The notes beneath the pieces are model-generated. The model was not told the origin of the DNA. It ran no database searches and saw only the letters and a list, made by a program, of their open reading frames with translations. The translations under genes were made by a program, and so were the position numbers. A stretch of DNA of 64,000 bases, taken from the NCBI RefSeq assembly GCF_004614185.1, contig NZ_SPVF01000006.1, positions 1 through 64,000 on the forward strand. Reading direction: 5' to 3'. Below are positions 9,370-17,553 of the stretch, in pieces. This stretch comes from Zemynaea arenosa. Lineage in GTDB: Bacteria; Pseudomonadota; Gammaproteobacteria; Burkholderiales; Burkholderiaceae_D. Every line of letters begins with the position of its first letter. Positions within the stretch are counted from its first letter, which is position 1.

Positions 9370-10278
9370 ATGACCACCCGCCCACAAGACGTCAAGACCT
9401 GGCTGCTCGACCTGCAGCAGCGCATCGTCTCTGCTCTGGAGCAGGTGGACGGCAAGGCATTCCTGCGTGAAGAGTGGACGCGGCCCGAGGGCGGCGGCGG
9501 CATCTCGCGCCTGGTCGAGGAAGGCCATGTCTTCGAACGCGGGGGCGTGAACTTCTCGCACGTGACGGGCAAGAGCCTGCCCCCGTCCGCGATGGCGGCG
9601 CGCCCCGAACTGGCGGGCCGCGCGTGGGAAGCGATGGGCGTGTCCCTGGTACTCCACCCGCGCAATCCGTACGCGCCCACGGTGCACATGAACGTGCGCT
9701 TCTTCACCGCGACGGCCGAAGGCAAGGACCCGGTGTGGTGGTTCGGCGGCGGCATGGACCTGACGCCCTACTACGGCGAGACGGAGGACGTGGTCCACTT
9801 CCACCGCAGCTGCCACGATGCGCTGGCACCGTTCGGCGCCGAGCTGCACCCGCGCTTCAAGGCCTGGTGCGACGAATACTTCTACCTCAAGCACCGCAAG
9901 GAACCGCGCGGAGCGGGCGGCATCTTCTTCGATGACTTCAACGCCCAGGGCTTCGAGCACGCCTTTACCATGACGCAGAGCGTGGGCAACAGCTTCCTGC
10001 CCGCTTACCTGCCGATCCTGGAGCGGCGCAAGGACCAGCCCTACGGCGAGCGCGAACGCGACTTTCAGCTGTACCGGCGCGGGCGCTATGTCGAATTCAA
10101 CCTGGTGTTCGACCGCGGCACCCTGTTTGGCCTGCAGTCGGGCGGACGCACCGAAGCGATCCTGATGTCGATGCCGCCGCTGGTGAAGTGGCGCTACGAC
10201 TGGCACCCGGAACCGGGGAGCGCGGAAGAGCGGCTGTACACCGACTTCCTGGTCCACAAAGACTGGCTGGCGACGTGA
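9370..10278 (+). CDS. hemF: oxygen-dependent coproporphyrinogen III oxidase
   Basis: 302 residues, the usual length for aerobic HemF, which decarboxylates coproporphyrinogen III to protoporphyrinogen IX in haem synthesis. Diagnostic segments are [27 protein letters not shown] and [14 protein letters not shown]. It lies 16 bp after purD and its stop overlaps the GTG of nadD, so it probably belongs to the same transcript. Confidence 0.98.
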   Translation: MTTRPQDVKTWLLDLQQRIVSALEQVDGKAFLREEWTRPEGGGGISRLVEEGHVFERGGVNFSHVTGKSLPPSAMAARPELAGRAWEAMGVSLVLHPRNPYAPTVHMNVRFFTATAEGKDPVWWFGGGMDLTPYYGETEDVVHFHRSCHDALAPFGAELHPRFKAWCDEYFYLKHRKEPRGAGGIFFDDFNAQGFEHAFTMTQSVGNSFLPAYLPILERRKDQPYGERERDFQLYRRGRYVEFNLVFDRGTLFGLQSGGRTEAILMSMPPLVKWRYDWHPEPGSAEERLYTDFLVHKDWLAT

Positions 10279-10931
10279 CCGCGCGCGCCACAGCGTTGGT
10301 AGCGCTGCTCGGCGGGAGTTTCGACCCGGTTCACAATGGCCATGTGGCTTTGGCCGCGCTCTTCGACTCACTCCTGCACCCCACCGAACTGCGCGTGCTC
10401 CCGGCCGGGAACCCGTGGCAGAAAACGAATGGCCTCAAGGCCTCGGCCGAACAGCGGGTCGACATGATACGCATCGCCTTTGCCGAGGCGGGCCTGCCGG
10501 TGACCATCGACCGGCAGGAGATCGAGCGCACCAGCGCCACCTACACCATCGAGACGCTGGGCAAGGTGCGCGCGGAGCTGGGGCCGGAGGTGCCGCTGGT
10601 GTTCCTGATGGGCGCCGACCAGCTGCAGCACCTGGACACCTGGCGCGACTGGCGCGAGCTGTTCGCCCTCACCCACTTCGGCGTGGCGGCGCGGCCGGGC
10701 TACTCGCTGACCGCGCTGCCGGATGCGGTGCAGGCGGAAATCACCCCGCGGCTGGCGACGGCTGACCAGCTGCGTGACTCCGCGGCCGGGCGCGTACTGC
10801 TGGCGCCCGAGCTGGCGGTCGACATCTCGGCCACGCAGATCCGGGCTGCCTTGGCACGCGACGGCGACGCAAAAGCCCCCGTTCCGGGCGGAGTGCTAGA
10901 CTATATTCAACAACACAACCTATATAAGTAG
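10275..10931 (+). CDS. nadD: nicotinate-nucleotide adenylyltransferase
   Basis: 218 residues from a GTG that overlaps the hemF stop (GTGA). NadD adenylylates nicotinate mononucleotide in NAD synthesis. The N-terminus has the nucleotidyltransferase motif [15 protein letters not shown], and the C-terminal region has the matching [10 protein letters not shown] motif. Longer upstream frames would overlap hemF heavily and are not needed. Confidence 0.96.
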   Translation: MTARATALVALLGGSFDPVHNGHVALAALFDSLLHPTELRVLPAGNPWQKTNGLKASAEQRVDMIRIAFAEAGLPVTIDRQEIERTSATYTIETLGKVRAELGPEVPLVFLMGADQLQHLDTWRDWRELFALTHFGVAARPGYSLTALPDAVQAEITPRLATADQLRDSAAGRVLLAPELAVDISATQIRAALARDGDAKAPVPGGVLDYIQQHNLYK

Positions 10932-10937
10932 AAACGA

Positions 10938-11624
10938 ATGGATATCAAGAAACTGCAAGCGGTCGTCGTGGACGCGCTGGAAGACGTGAAGGGCCAGGAC
11001 ATTCAGCTGTTCGACACCACGCACCTGACGTCCCTGTTCGACCGCATCTGCGTGGTCGCCGGTACCTCCAACCGCCAGACCCGCGCGCTGGCCGCATCGG
11101 TGCGCGACAAGGTCAAGGAAAACGGCGGTGACGTGGTCGGCGTCGAGGGCGAAGACACCGGCGAGTGGGTGCTGGTGGACCTGGGCGACATGATCGTCCA
11201 CATCATGCAGCCGGCCATCCGCCAGTACTACCGCCTGGAAGAAATCTGGGGCGAGAAGCCGGTCAAGCTGGGCGCGGCCAAGCGCAAGTCGACCACGGAA
11301 GGCGCGGAAGCCGCGGCTCCGCGCTCCAAGTCCAAGCACCTCTCGGCCAACAAGAACGAGGCGGAAGCCGAGCCGGTGGTCGAGAAGAAGCCGCGCGCGC
11401 GCAAGACCGCAGCTTCCGCTGACGCGGCACCGGCGGCGAAAAAACCGGCCGCCCGCAAGACTGCAGCCTCAAAGTCCGCCGCCCCGACCGGCAAGACCGT
11501 GAAGGTCGCGGTACCGAAGGCCGCTGCCGCATCGGCCAAGAAGGCCAAGGAAGCCAAGGTGGCGGAAGCCGCCGCGGTGCCGGCCAAGAAGGTCATCAAG
11601 CGCATCAAGAAGACGGAAGAGTAA
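10938..11624 (+). CDS. rsfS: ribosomal silencing factor RsfS with a long Lys/Ala-rich tail
   Basis: 228 residues. Residues 1-~115 are the RsfS/Iojap domain, which binds ribosomal protein uL14 and blocks subunit joining when nutrients are scarce (VVDALEDVKGQDIQLFDT, then GEWVLVDLGDMIVHIMQP). The usual family length is about 105-130. Here a further ~110 residues follow, made almost wholly of Lys, Ala, Pro, Arg and Thr, with histone-H1-like repeats such as KKPAARKTAASKSAAP and AKKAKEAKVAEAAA. The tail is strongly basic and should be disordered. It lies six bases after nadD, the normal partner in many proteobacteria. Confidence 0.95.
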   Translation: MDIKKLQAVVVDALEDVKGQDIQLFDTTHLTSLFDRICVVAGTSNRQTRALAASVRDKVKENGGDVVGVEGEDTGEWVLVDLGDMIVHIMQPAIRQYYRLEEIWGEKPVKLGAAKRKSTTEGAEAAAPRSKSKHLSANKNEAEAEPVVEKKPRARKTAASADAAPAAKKPAARKTAASKSAAPTGKTVKVAVPKAAAASAKKAKEAKVAEAAAVPAKKVIKRIKKTEE

Positions 11625-11633
11625 GCACCTTCC

Positions 11634-12104
11634 ATGCAGCTCATCATCGCCGCGGTCGGCCACAAGATGCCGGCGTGGATCGAGACCGGCTTCCAGGAGT
11701 ACGCCAAGCGCATGCCGCCCGAGCTGCGCATCGTGCTCAAGGAGATCAAGCCGGTCGAGCGCTCCGGCAGCAAGACCGCGGCCACCGCGATGGCACTGGA
11801 GCGCGAGCGGATCGAGGCCGCGCTGCCCAAGGGCGTGCGCATCGTGGCCCTCGATGAGCGTGGCAAGGATCTGACTTCCGTCGGCCTCGCCCAGCAGCTG
11901 GAAGGCTGGCAGCAGGACGGGCGCGACGTCGCCTTCCTGATCGGTGGGGCGGATGGCCTCGATCCCGAGCTCAAGGCGCGTGCCGATTCCCTCATCCGCA
12001 TCTCCAGCATGACGCTCCCGCATGGCGTGGTGCGTGTTATGCTCGCGGAGCAGCTGTACCGAGCCTGGTCCATCACCCAAAACCATCCTTACCACCGCGT
12101 CTGA
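11634..12104 (+). CDS. rlmH: 23S rRNA pseudouridine(1915) N3-methyltransferase
   Basis: 156 residues, exactly the RlmH size. This SPOUT-class enzyme methylates pseudouridine 1915 in helix 69 of 23S rRNA. Visible motifs are the SAM-binding [11 protein letters not shown] and the C-terminal knot [20 protein letters not shown], ending HPYHR. It follows rsfS directly, as in most beta- and gammaproteobacteria. Confidence 0.98.
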   Translation: MQLIIAAVGHKMPAWIETGFQEYAKRMPPELRIVLKEIKPVERSGSKTAATAMALERERIEAALPKGVRIVALDERGKDLTSVGLAQQLEGWQQDGRDVAFLIGGADGLDPELKARADSLIRISSMTLPHGVVRVMLAEQLYRAWSITQNHPYHRV

Positions 12105-12113
12105 CCGCCCGCC

Positions 12114-12740
12114 ATGAGTTTCCGCCCGCTCGACAAGAAGATCTATCTCGCGTCCAAGAGTCCCCGCCGCCGCGAGCTGCTGCGCCAGGTCGGCGTGGAG
12201 TTCGAGCTGCTGATGCTGCGCAGTGATGGCCCGCGCGGGGCGGACGTGCCGGAAGACGTGCATGCGGGCGAGCCGCCGCTGGACTACGTGGCGCGCGTGG
12301 CCAACGAGAAGGCGGCCTTCGCCTGGAACATCGTGCAGCAGCGCCGCCTGCTGCTGCGGCCCGTGCTGACGGCCGACACCACCGTCACCATCGACGGGAA
12401 CATCCTCGGCAAGCCCGCCAACCAGGACGAAGCCGAGGAGATGCTGGCCCGCCTGTCCGGCCGCACCCACCAGGTGCTGACCTCCGTGGCGGTGCACTAC
12501 ACCGACATCGCCGAGCAGATCACGCAAGTGTCGGACGTGCGGTTTTCCCGCCTCTCGGCCAGCGCCATCAAGGCCTATTGCAGCACCCCCGAACCTTACG
12601 ACAAGGCCGGGGCCTACGGCATCCAGGGTCTGGCCGCGCTGTTCATTGAACATATCGACGGCAGCCATTCCGGCATCATGGGCCTCCCCCTGTTCGAGAC
12701 CGCGCAGCTGCTGCGGCGCACTGGCCTGCCCCTGCTGTGA
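12114..12740 (+). CDS. Maf-family nucleoside triphosphate pyrophosphatase
   Basis: 208 residues. Maf proteins hydrolyse non-canonical or excess NTPs to NMP and pyrophosphate. The N-terminal KKIYLASKSPRRRELL is the Maf signature; the catalytic Asp lies in LTADTTV, and GKPANQDEA and the late DKAGAYGIQG are also conserved. It is most like the YhdE branch (dTTP/UTP), but the subgroup is inferred. It sits between rlmH and rng. Confidence 0.95.
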   Translation: MSFRPLDKKIYLASKSPRRRELLRQVGVEFELLMLRSDGPRGADVPEDVHAGEPPLDYVARVANEKAAFAWNIVQQRRLLLRPVLTADTTVTIDGNILGKPANQDEAEEMLARLSGRTHQVLTSVAVHYTDIAEQITQVSDVRFSRLSASAIKAYCSTPEPYDKAGAYGIQGLAALFIEHIDGSHSGIMGLPLFETAQLLRRTGLPLL

Positions 12741-12750
12741 AGGGGGCACG

Positions 12751-14214
12751 ATGAACGAAGATATCCTCATCAACATCACGCCGCAGGAGACGCGCGTGGC
12801 CCTCATCCTGCAGGGCGCCGTGCAGGAGCTGCACATCGAGCGCACGCTCACGCGCGGGCTGGCGGGGAACGTCTATTCGGGGAAGGTGGTGCGCGTGCTG
12901 CCGGGGATGCAGTCGGCCTTCATTGACATCGGCCTGGAACGCGCGGCCTTCCTGCACGTGGCGGACATCTGGGAAGCGCGCCCGCACGACGGCTCGACCG
13001 CCCCGCCGACGCCCATCGAGAAAATCCTGTTCGACGGCCAGGTGCTGACTGTCCAGGTGATCAAGGACCCGATCGGCACCAAGGGGGCCCGCTTGTCCAC
13101 CCAGATTTCGATCGCGGGGCGGATGCTGGTCTACCTGCCGCAGGACAGCCATATCGGCATCTCGCAAAAGATCGAGAAGGAGTCCGAGCGCGAGCACCTG
13201 CGCGCGCGCCTGCAAGGGCTGTTGCCGCCGGAGGAAAAAGGCGGCTACATCGTACGCACCATGGCGGAAGATGCGTCCGACGAGGACCTCGCCGCGGACG
13301 TGGAATACCTGCGCAAGACCTGGAGCGCGATCCGCGAAGGCGCGCGCACCAGGCCGCCGACCAGTCTTTTGTACCAGGACCTGAACCTCGCCCAGCGCGT
13401 GCTGCGCGACTTCGTGCATGACGAGACTGCGAGCATCCAGGTGGACTCGCGCGAGAATTACCTGAAGCTGCAGGAGTTCGGCCAGGTCTACACGCCCAGC
13501 GTGCTGGCGCGGCTGCAGCACTACACCGGCGAGCGGCCGCTGTTCGACCTGTATGGCGTGGAGGAAGAGATCCTGCGCGCTCTGGGGCGGCGCGTGGACC
13601 TCAAGTCCGGCGGCTACCTGATCGTGGACCAGACCGAGGCCATGACCACCATCGACGTCAACACCGGCGGCTTTGTGGGCGGGCGCAATTTTGCGGACAC
13701 CATCTTCAAGACCAACCTGGAGGCAGCGCACGCGATCGCGCGCCAGCTGCGGCTGCGGAACCTGGGCGGGATCATCATTCTCGACTTCATCGACATGGAG
13801 AACCTGGAGCACCGCAATGCCGTACTGGCGGAGCTCAAGAAGGCGCTGGCCAAGGACCGGACCAAGGTGTCGGTGAGCGGGTTCTCGGCGCTGGGGCTGG
13901 TGGAGATGACGCGCAAGCGCACGCGCGAATCGCTGGCGCATATCCTGTGCGAGCCCTGCCCCGCGTGCAGCGGCAAAGGCCAGGTCAAAACCTCGCGCAC
14001 CATCTGCTACGAGATCCTGCGCGAGCTGCTGCGCGAGGCCAAGCAGTTCAACCCGCGCGAATTCCGCATCCTCGCCTCGCAGGAAGTGGTCGATCTGTTC
14101 CTGGAAGAAGAATCCCAGCACCTCGCGATGCTCGGGGACTTCATCGGCAAGAAGATTTCGCTGCAGGTGGAGTCCACCTATCATCAGGAGCAGTACGACG
14201 TGATCCTGATGTGA
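12751..14214 (+). CDS. rng: ribonuclease G
   Basis: 487 residues, the RNase G length (no long RNase E-type C-terminal scaffold). It matures the 16S rRNA 5' end and takes part in mRNA decay. An S1-like domain lies near residues 35-115. The catalytic acid motifs are MTTIDVNTGGFVGG and GGIIILDFIDM, and the zinc-link is CEPCPACSGKG. A run of purines (AAGGGGG) just before the ATG at 12751 serves as ribosome site and rules out the longer upstream frame. Confidence 0.97.
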   Translation: MNEDILINITPQETRVALILQGAVQELHIERTLTRGLAGNVYSGKVVRVLPGMQSAFIDIGLERAAFLHVADIWEARPHDGSTAPPTPIEKILFDGQVLTVQVIKDPIGTKGARLSTQISIAGRMLVYLPQDSHIGISQKIEKESEREHLRARLQGLLPPEEKGGYIVRTMAEDASDEDLAADVEYLRKTWSAIREGARTRPPTSLLYQDLNLAQRVLRDFVHDETASIQVDSRENYLKLQEFGQVYTPSVLARLQHYTGERPLFDLYGVEEEILRALGRRVDLKSGGYLIVDQTEAMTTIDVNTGGFVGGRNFADTIFKTNLEAAHAIARQLRLRNLGGIIILDFIDMENLEHRNAVLAELKKALAKDRTKVSVSGFSALGLVEMTRKRTRESLAHILCEPCPACSGKGQVKTSRTICYEILRELLREAKQFNPREFRILASQEVVDLFLEEESQHLAMLGDFIGKKISLQVESTYHQEQYDVILM

Positions 14215-14232
14215 ATGGAACCGATACACCAC

Positions 14233-14391
14233 ATGGACGCTTCTGAGAACCTCGTCGGATCGCTCTTGGAATCAGACGGGTATTGGGTGCGGCGGTCGCA
14301 CAGCAAGGACTTGACCTCGGAAGAAAAAGCCGCAAGCGGGAAGCCGTCCCATTCCACGACCGGAAATCAATCTGCTGCCAAGAGTCAGTAA
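14233..14391 (+). pseudogene. N-terminal remnant of a 'DGYWVR' nuclease-like protein
   Basis: A 52-codon frame opens with MDASENLVGSLLESDGYWVR, then KDLTSEEKAASGKPS. This resembles the first ~40 residues of a widespread bacterial family (DGYWV, S.K.xLTKEEK, GxPS) that continues in full-length members into a PD-(D/E)XK-like domain. Here the similarity stops after GKPS and the frame ends ten codons later, so the catalytic part is missing. The stop overlaps the end of the convergent DUF4345 gene by seven bases. I assign it by pattern from memory of the family, so the link is moderate. Confidence 0.55.
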
Positions 14392-14783
14392 GCGGAAGCG
14401 GTACGAGCGACGCGCGCCTGCCACCAGATGAACAGCGGCGCGCCGAGAAGTTCGAGGGCGGTGAAGGCAAGGAAGGGAATGGGCGGTAGGCCGGAGCCGA
14501 GCATGGAGAGTACGCGGCCGATCCCGCCGATGAAGATCATGCCCCAGGCGGTGCGAAACAGCACGGTGGAGACTTCGATGCGCGGGACCATCCATAAGAT
14601 GGCGATGCCGAGCCCCATCCACACGCCGCTGAAGAAGCGCATGTTGCTGTCGAGGACAGGCGCATTCGGCAGCCCGAGCGGCGCGTACAGCGGATCGCTC
14701 AGTCCCATCATCCCGACAGCGCCCGTCAGGAGCGGGACGAGGCCGAGAACGGCCGTCGTCACCTGCAAGGCTTTACGGCTCAT
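14385..14783 (-). CDS. DUF4345-family small membrane protein
   Basis: 132 residues with four predicted transmembrane helices (residues about 8-27, 50-70, 80-98 and 103-122). The segment DSNMRFFSGVWMGLG is typical of DUF4345, a family of unknown function. It is likely an inner-membrane protein. It lies 19 bp downstream of the 165-residue membrane protein on the same strand and may be co-transcribed with it. Confidence 0.8.
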   Translation of the reverse strand: MSRKALQVTTAVLGLVPLLTGAVGMMGLSDPLYAPLGLPNAPVLDSNMRFFSGVWMGLGIAILWMVPRIEVSTVLFRTAWGMIFIGGIGRVLSMLGSGLPPIPFLAFTALELLGAPLFIWWQARVARTASAY

Positions 14784-14802
14784 GGCGTGAGCGCCCGTCC
14801 GA

Positions 14803-15300
14803 TCAGGCGGCGCTGCGCTCCCAGACCGTGAAGGCGCTGGTGTAGCGGCTGCCCGCGGCTTGCAGGAATTTGTGGTGGTCGAAGTTGGGGAAGCGGCGCT
14901 CCAGCTCCGGCAGCAGGCGCTGGCGGCGGGCGACGTCCTCGGTGACGATCACGCCGTTCTGGTCCTTCCCGAACAGCATGTAGTAGAAGTCCGCGCTCGA
15001 CAACCCATCGGCGGTGCGGATGACGATGCGCTCGATGTCGCTCCACGCCACCGACTCCTGCTGGCGCTCGCCGTGCTGGTAGCCGAAGCGGCGGGTCAGC
15101 GCGGTATCCGAAATCTCCAGTTCATCGACATAGTCGTCCGGACGGCGCTCCACCACCAGGGCCGCGGCCATCAGCAGCCCGCAGACCACCCACAGCCAGG
15201 ACGCCGATCCTTCGGCGGCCATCGGAACGCTGACTGCGGCAAAAGCGGCGCAGGCCAGCGCGGAACGCGCATTGCGGGACGTGAGCTTCAGTTTCGACAT
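14803..15300 (-). CDS. hypothetical two-helix membrane protein, PH-like cytoplasmic domain
   Basis: 165 residues. Two adjacent hydrophobic helices (about 12-30 and 35-50) are followed by a soluble domain of ~110 residues. The strand pattern of that domain (ELEISDTALTRRF, SVAWSDIERIVIRT, then a C-terminal helix) looks like a small bacterial PH-like domain; that is inference. A strong ribosome site (GAGGAGGT, 15305-15312 on the minus strand) supports the start. It is divergent from the TetR gene and shares the palindrome-rich 118-bp promoter region, so it is a likely target of that regulator. Confidence 0.7.
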   Translation of the reverse strand: MSKLKLTSRNARSALACAAFAAVSVPMAAEGSASWLWVVCGLLMAAALVVERRPDDYVDELEISDTALTRRFGYQHGERQQESVAWSDIERIVIRTADGLSSADFYYMLFGKDQNGVIVTEDVARRQRLLPELERRFPNFDHHKFLQAAGSRYTSAFTVWERSAA

Positions 15301-15326
15301 ACTGACCTCCTCTTGGGTGGGACTTT

Positions 15327-15340
15327 GTTGTCAAGACAAC
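15327..15340. repeat. inverted repeat in the TetR divergent promoter
   Basis: GTTGTC-AA-GACAAC, perfect 6-bp arms with a 2-bp centre. It lies about 30 bp upstream of the minus-strand membrane protein start, so it could be an operator. Confidence 0.5.
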
Positions 15341-15343
15341 TTA

Positions 15344-15366
15344 TTTAACGTCACATTAGCGTTAAA
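15344..15366. repeat. inverted repeat TTTAACG-N9-CGTTAAA
   Basis: Perfect 7-bp arms separated by nine bases, about one helical turn plus from the neighbouring GTTGTC palindrome. It could be a second regulator site or a core promoter element between the two divergent genes. Confidence 0.45.
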
Positions 15367-15387
15367 CATGAGAGTTTTCAAGTATAT

Positions 15388-15403
15388 TTGGTTGGTCAAC
15401 CAA
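15388..15403. promoter_or_regulatory. candidate TetR operator
   Basis: TTGGTTG-GT-CAACCAA, a perfect 7-bp inverted repeat 15 bases before the TetR ATG. Its form resembles operators of BetI-like TetR proteins (TTGATTGATCAATCAA type). Its position suggests autorepression. Confidence 0.6.
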
Positions 15404-15418
15404 TAAAAACACTTCCAC

Positions 15419-16066
15419 ATGCCGCGCCAATCCAACTCGGAACAGCGCCGGGAACAGATCACGGCTGGACTTCTCGCCAGTATCGCGGAACATGGGTACG
15501 ACAAGGCGACCATCCAGTCCATCGCCCGCAACGCGGGGCTCTCGCCTGGACTGATCCACTATCACTTCAAGTGCAAGGAAGAGATCCTGCTGCATCTGGT
15601 GCGCTCGCTGGGAGACGCCGCGCGGCAGCGCTTCCTTTCGATGGCCGAGGACACGCGCACGCCCGCCGAGCGCCTGACGGCCTACATCAACGCCCGCCTG
15701 GACCTGAACAGCGGCGCCAATCCGGAAGCGGCGGCAGCCTGGGTGATGATCGGCACGGAAGCGGTCCGCCAGCCGGAGGTGCGCCGCCTGTACCAGCATG
15801 TCATGGAATCGGAGATCCAGCTGGTGCACGAGCTGGTGTGCGCGGTGCTGATGGCGGCCGGCCGTGCGACCCAGCATGCGGCGCAGTTCGCACTCACGCT
15901 GGTCACCTTCATCGAAGGCGCATTCCAGATGACCAGCGCCGCGCGCGACGTCATGCCCAAGGGGTATGCGACGACCGCTGCTCTCGCGATGGTGGAGCAG
16001 TTTGTGGCTGGCGAGCCGGCCGCGCGCAGGGAATCAAACAAGATCCGCGCAAAACCGGCTGCCTGA
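15419..16066 (+). CDS. TetR-family transcriptional regulator, BetI-like
   Basis: 215 residues. The N-terminal helix-turn-helix spans about 8-55 (ITAGLLASIAEHGYDKATIQ, then SIARNAGLSPGLIHYHFKCK). The remainder is the helical ligand-binding domain, with a BetI-like C-terminal pattern (MIGTEAVRQPEVRRLY). No choline-oxidation genes lie nearby, so the BetI resemblance is only of subfamily type and the ligand is unknown. A perfect inverted repeat sits directly upstream. It converges on tupA with a five-base gap. Confidence 0.9.
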   Translation: MPRQSNSEQRREQITAGLLASIAEHGYDKATIQSIARNAGLSPGLIHYHFKCKEEILLHLVRSLGDAARQRFLSMAEDTRTPAERLTAYINARLDLNSGANPEAAAAWVMIGTEAVRQPEVRRLYQHVMESEIQLVHELVCAVLMAAGRATQHAAQFALTLVTFIEGAFQMTSAARDVMPKGYATTAALAMVEQFVAGEPAARRESNKIRAKPAA

Positions 16067-16071
16067 CCAAC

Positions 16072-16872
16072 TTACTTCGCGGACGGGAAGAACAGCTGCT
16101 GGCCCTGCGGACGGAAGGCCGCAATCTTCTGCTGCCCCTCCGGCGACGTGATCCAGTCGATCAGCAGCTTCGCACCCTTGTAGTTGACGCCTGTGTGTTT
16201 GGCCGGGTTGACGGCGATGATGCCGTACGGGTTGTACATCTTGGGATCGCCCTCGACGGCGATCGCCAGCCCGGTCTTGGCCTTGTAGGTGGCATAGGTG
16301 GCGCGGTCGGTCAGCGTGTAGGCGTTCATCTCGGCCGCCATGTTGAGCACTTCACCCATGCCCAGGCCTGCCGACACGTAGCGCGGCCCCGTGGGCTGGG
16401 TGCCGATGGCCTTCCAGTAGCCCTTCTCCATGATGTCCGTGCCGGAGTTGTCGCCGCGCGAGATGAACTTGGCGTCCGACGCGGCCAGCTTGCGGAAGGC
16501 TGCCAGCACGTCCTTGCCGCCACCGATCTTCGCCGGGTCGCTGGATGGGCCGGCGATGACGAAGTCGTTGTACATCACATCCTTGCGGTCGACGCCCCAG
16601 CCTTCGGCCACGAACTTGTCCTCGGCCGCGCGGGCGTGCACGAGGGTCACATCCACATCGCCGTTCCTGGCCAGCTCCAGCGCCTTGCCGGTGCCGACTG
16701 AAATCACGTTCACCTTGGTCCCGGTCTTGGCTTCGAAGATCGGAAGCAGGTAGGCCAGCAGGCCGGAGTTCTCGGTGCTGGTGGTGGTGGACAGGCGGAT
16801 CGCCTGCTGCTGTGCGAAAGCGAAAGGCGTGGCGAGGACGAGGCACAGTGTCAACAGCGAACGTCGTTTCAT
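16072..16872 (-). CDS. tupA: tungstate ABC transporter substrate-binding protein
   Basis: 266 residues with a cleavable signal peptide (MKRRSLLTLCLVLATPFAFA). The mature start IRLSTTTSTENSGLLAYLLP carries the TTTST-x-x-SGLL motif that marks TupA/WtpA-like tungstate receptors and separates them from ModA. Further family features are GKALELARNGDVDVTLVHA and FISRGDNSGTDIMEKGYW. It delivers tungstate to TupB/TupC in the inner membrane. Its place at the end of a formate dehydrogenase gene set suggests that it supplies the metal for that enzyme. Confidence 0.93.
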   Translation of the reverse strand: MKRRSLLTLCLVLATPFAFAQQQAIRLSTTTSTENSGLLAYLLPIFEAKTGTKVNVISVGTGKALELARNGDVDVTLVHARAAEDKFVAEGWGVDRKDVMYNDFVIAGPSSDPAKIGGGKDVLAAFRKLAASDAKFISRGDNSGTDIMEKGYWKAIGTQPTGPRYVSAGLGMGEVLNMAAEMNAYTLTDRATYATYKAKTGLAIAVEGDPKMYNPYGIIAVNPAKHTGVNYKGAKLLIDWITSPEGQQKIAAFRPQGQQLFFPSAK

Positions 16873-16893
16873 GGCAGGTCTCCCAAGGAATGG

Positions 16894-17553
16894 TCAGGTA
16901 CGTGATTCCAGTAGTCCGTCGCGCAGCTTGAGGCGACGGATGCCGGGCAGGCCTATCAAGTCGCGGTCGTGGCAGGCCATGACGACGGTCCTGCCCTCGG
17001 CGACGAGCGTCGGGATAAGAGCGATGACCTGCTCGCGCGCAGGCCCGTCGAGGTTGGCGGTCGGTTCATCCAGCAGCAGCAGGCGCGGTTCCAGCACCTT
17101 GGCGCGGGCCAGGGCGACGCGCTGTTTTTCGCCCCCGGACAGGCGCGTGGGATCGCTGTCGCGCAGGTGGGCCACGCCGGCCCAGGCCATTGCCTGCTCC
17201 ACGGTCTCGCGCACCTCGTCGCCGTGCAGTCCACGCGCGAGCAGGCCGTAGCCCACGTTGTGCGGCACGCTGGTGGAGAACATGATGGGGTCCTGGTGCA
17301 CGTAGACGATATGCTGCCGCAGCTGGCGCGGATACGGGTGCAGCGGCAGCGTGCTGCCGTGGAAGCGCACGTGCGCCGGTTCGCTCGGCGCATCCAGCCC
17401 CGCCAGCACCCGCAGCAGCGTGCTCTTGCCCGCGCCATTGACGCCGGTGAGCACGTAGGCCGCACCGGCGTCCAGCGCAAAATTGTGCAGGTCGAACAGC
17501 ACGCGCTGGCCGTAGGCCTTGCGCAGCCGGTCGATGGCCAGCAGCGCGGTCAC
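16894..17553 (-). CDS. tupC: tungstate ABC transporter ATP-binding protein
   Basis: 219 residues from a GTG overlapping the tupB stop (GTGA). Walker A is TGVNGAGKSTLLRV, the ABC signature LSGGEKQRVALARA and Walker B LLLLDEPTANLD; the switch His is in VVMACHD. It is short, with no regulatory C-terminal domain such as ModC carries, as expected for TupC. A much longer upstream extension in the same frame runs through tupB and is not real. Confidence 0.92.
   Translation of the reverse strand: MTALLAIDRLRKAYGQRVLFDLHNFALDAGAAYVLTGVNGAGKSTLLRVLAGLDAPSEPAHVRFHGSTLPLHPYPRQLRQHIVYVHQDPIMFSTSVPHNVGYGLLARGLHGDEVRETVEQAMAWAGVAHLRDSDPTRLSGGEKQRVALARAKVLEPRLLLLDEPTANLDGPAREQVIALIPTLVAEGRTVVMACHDRDLIGLPGIRRLKLRDGLLESRT

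Noticed and set aside
15419-16066. TetR gene as true BetI regulator of choline oxidation
   Set aside because: No betA, betB or choline transporter in the window; only subfamily-level similarity.
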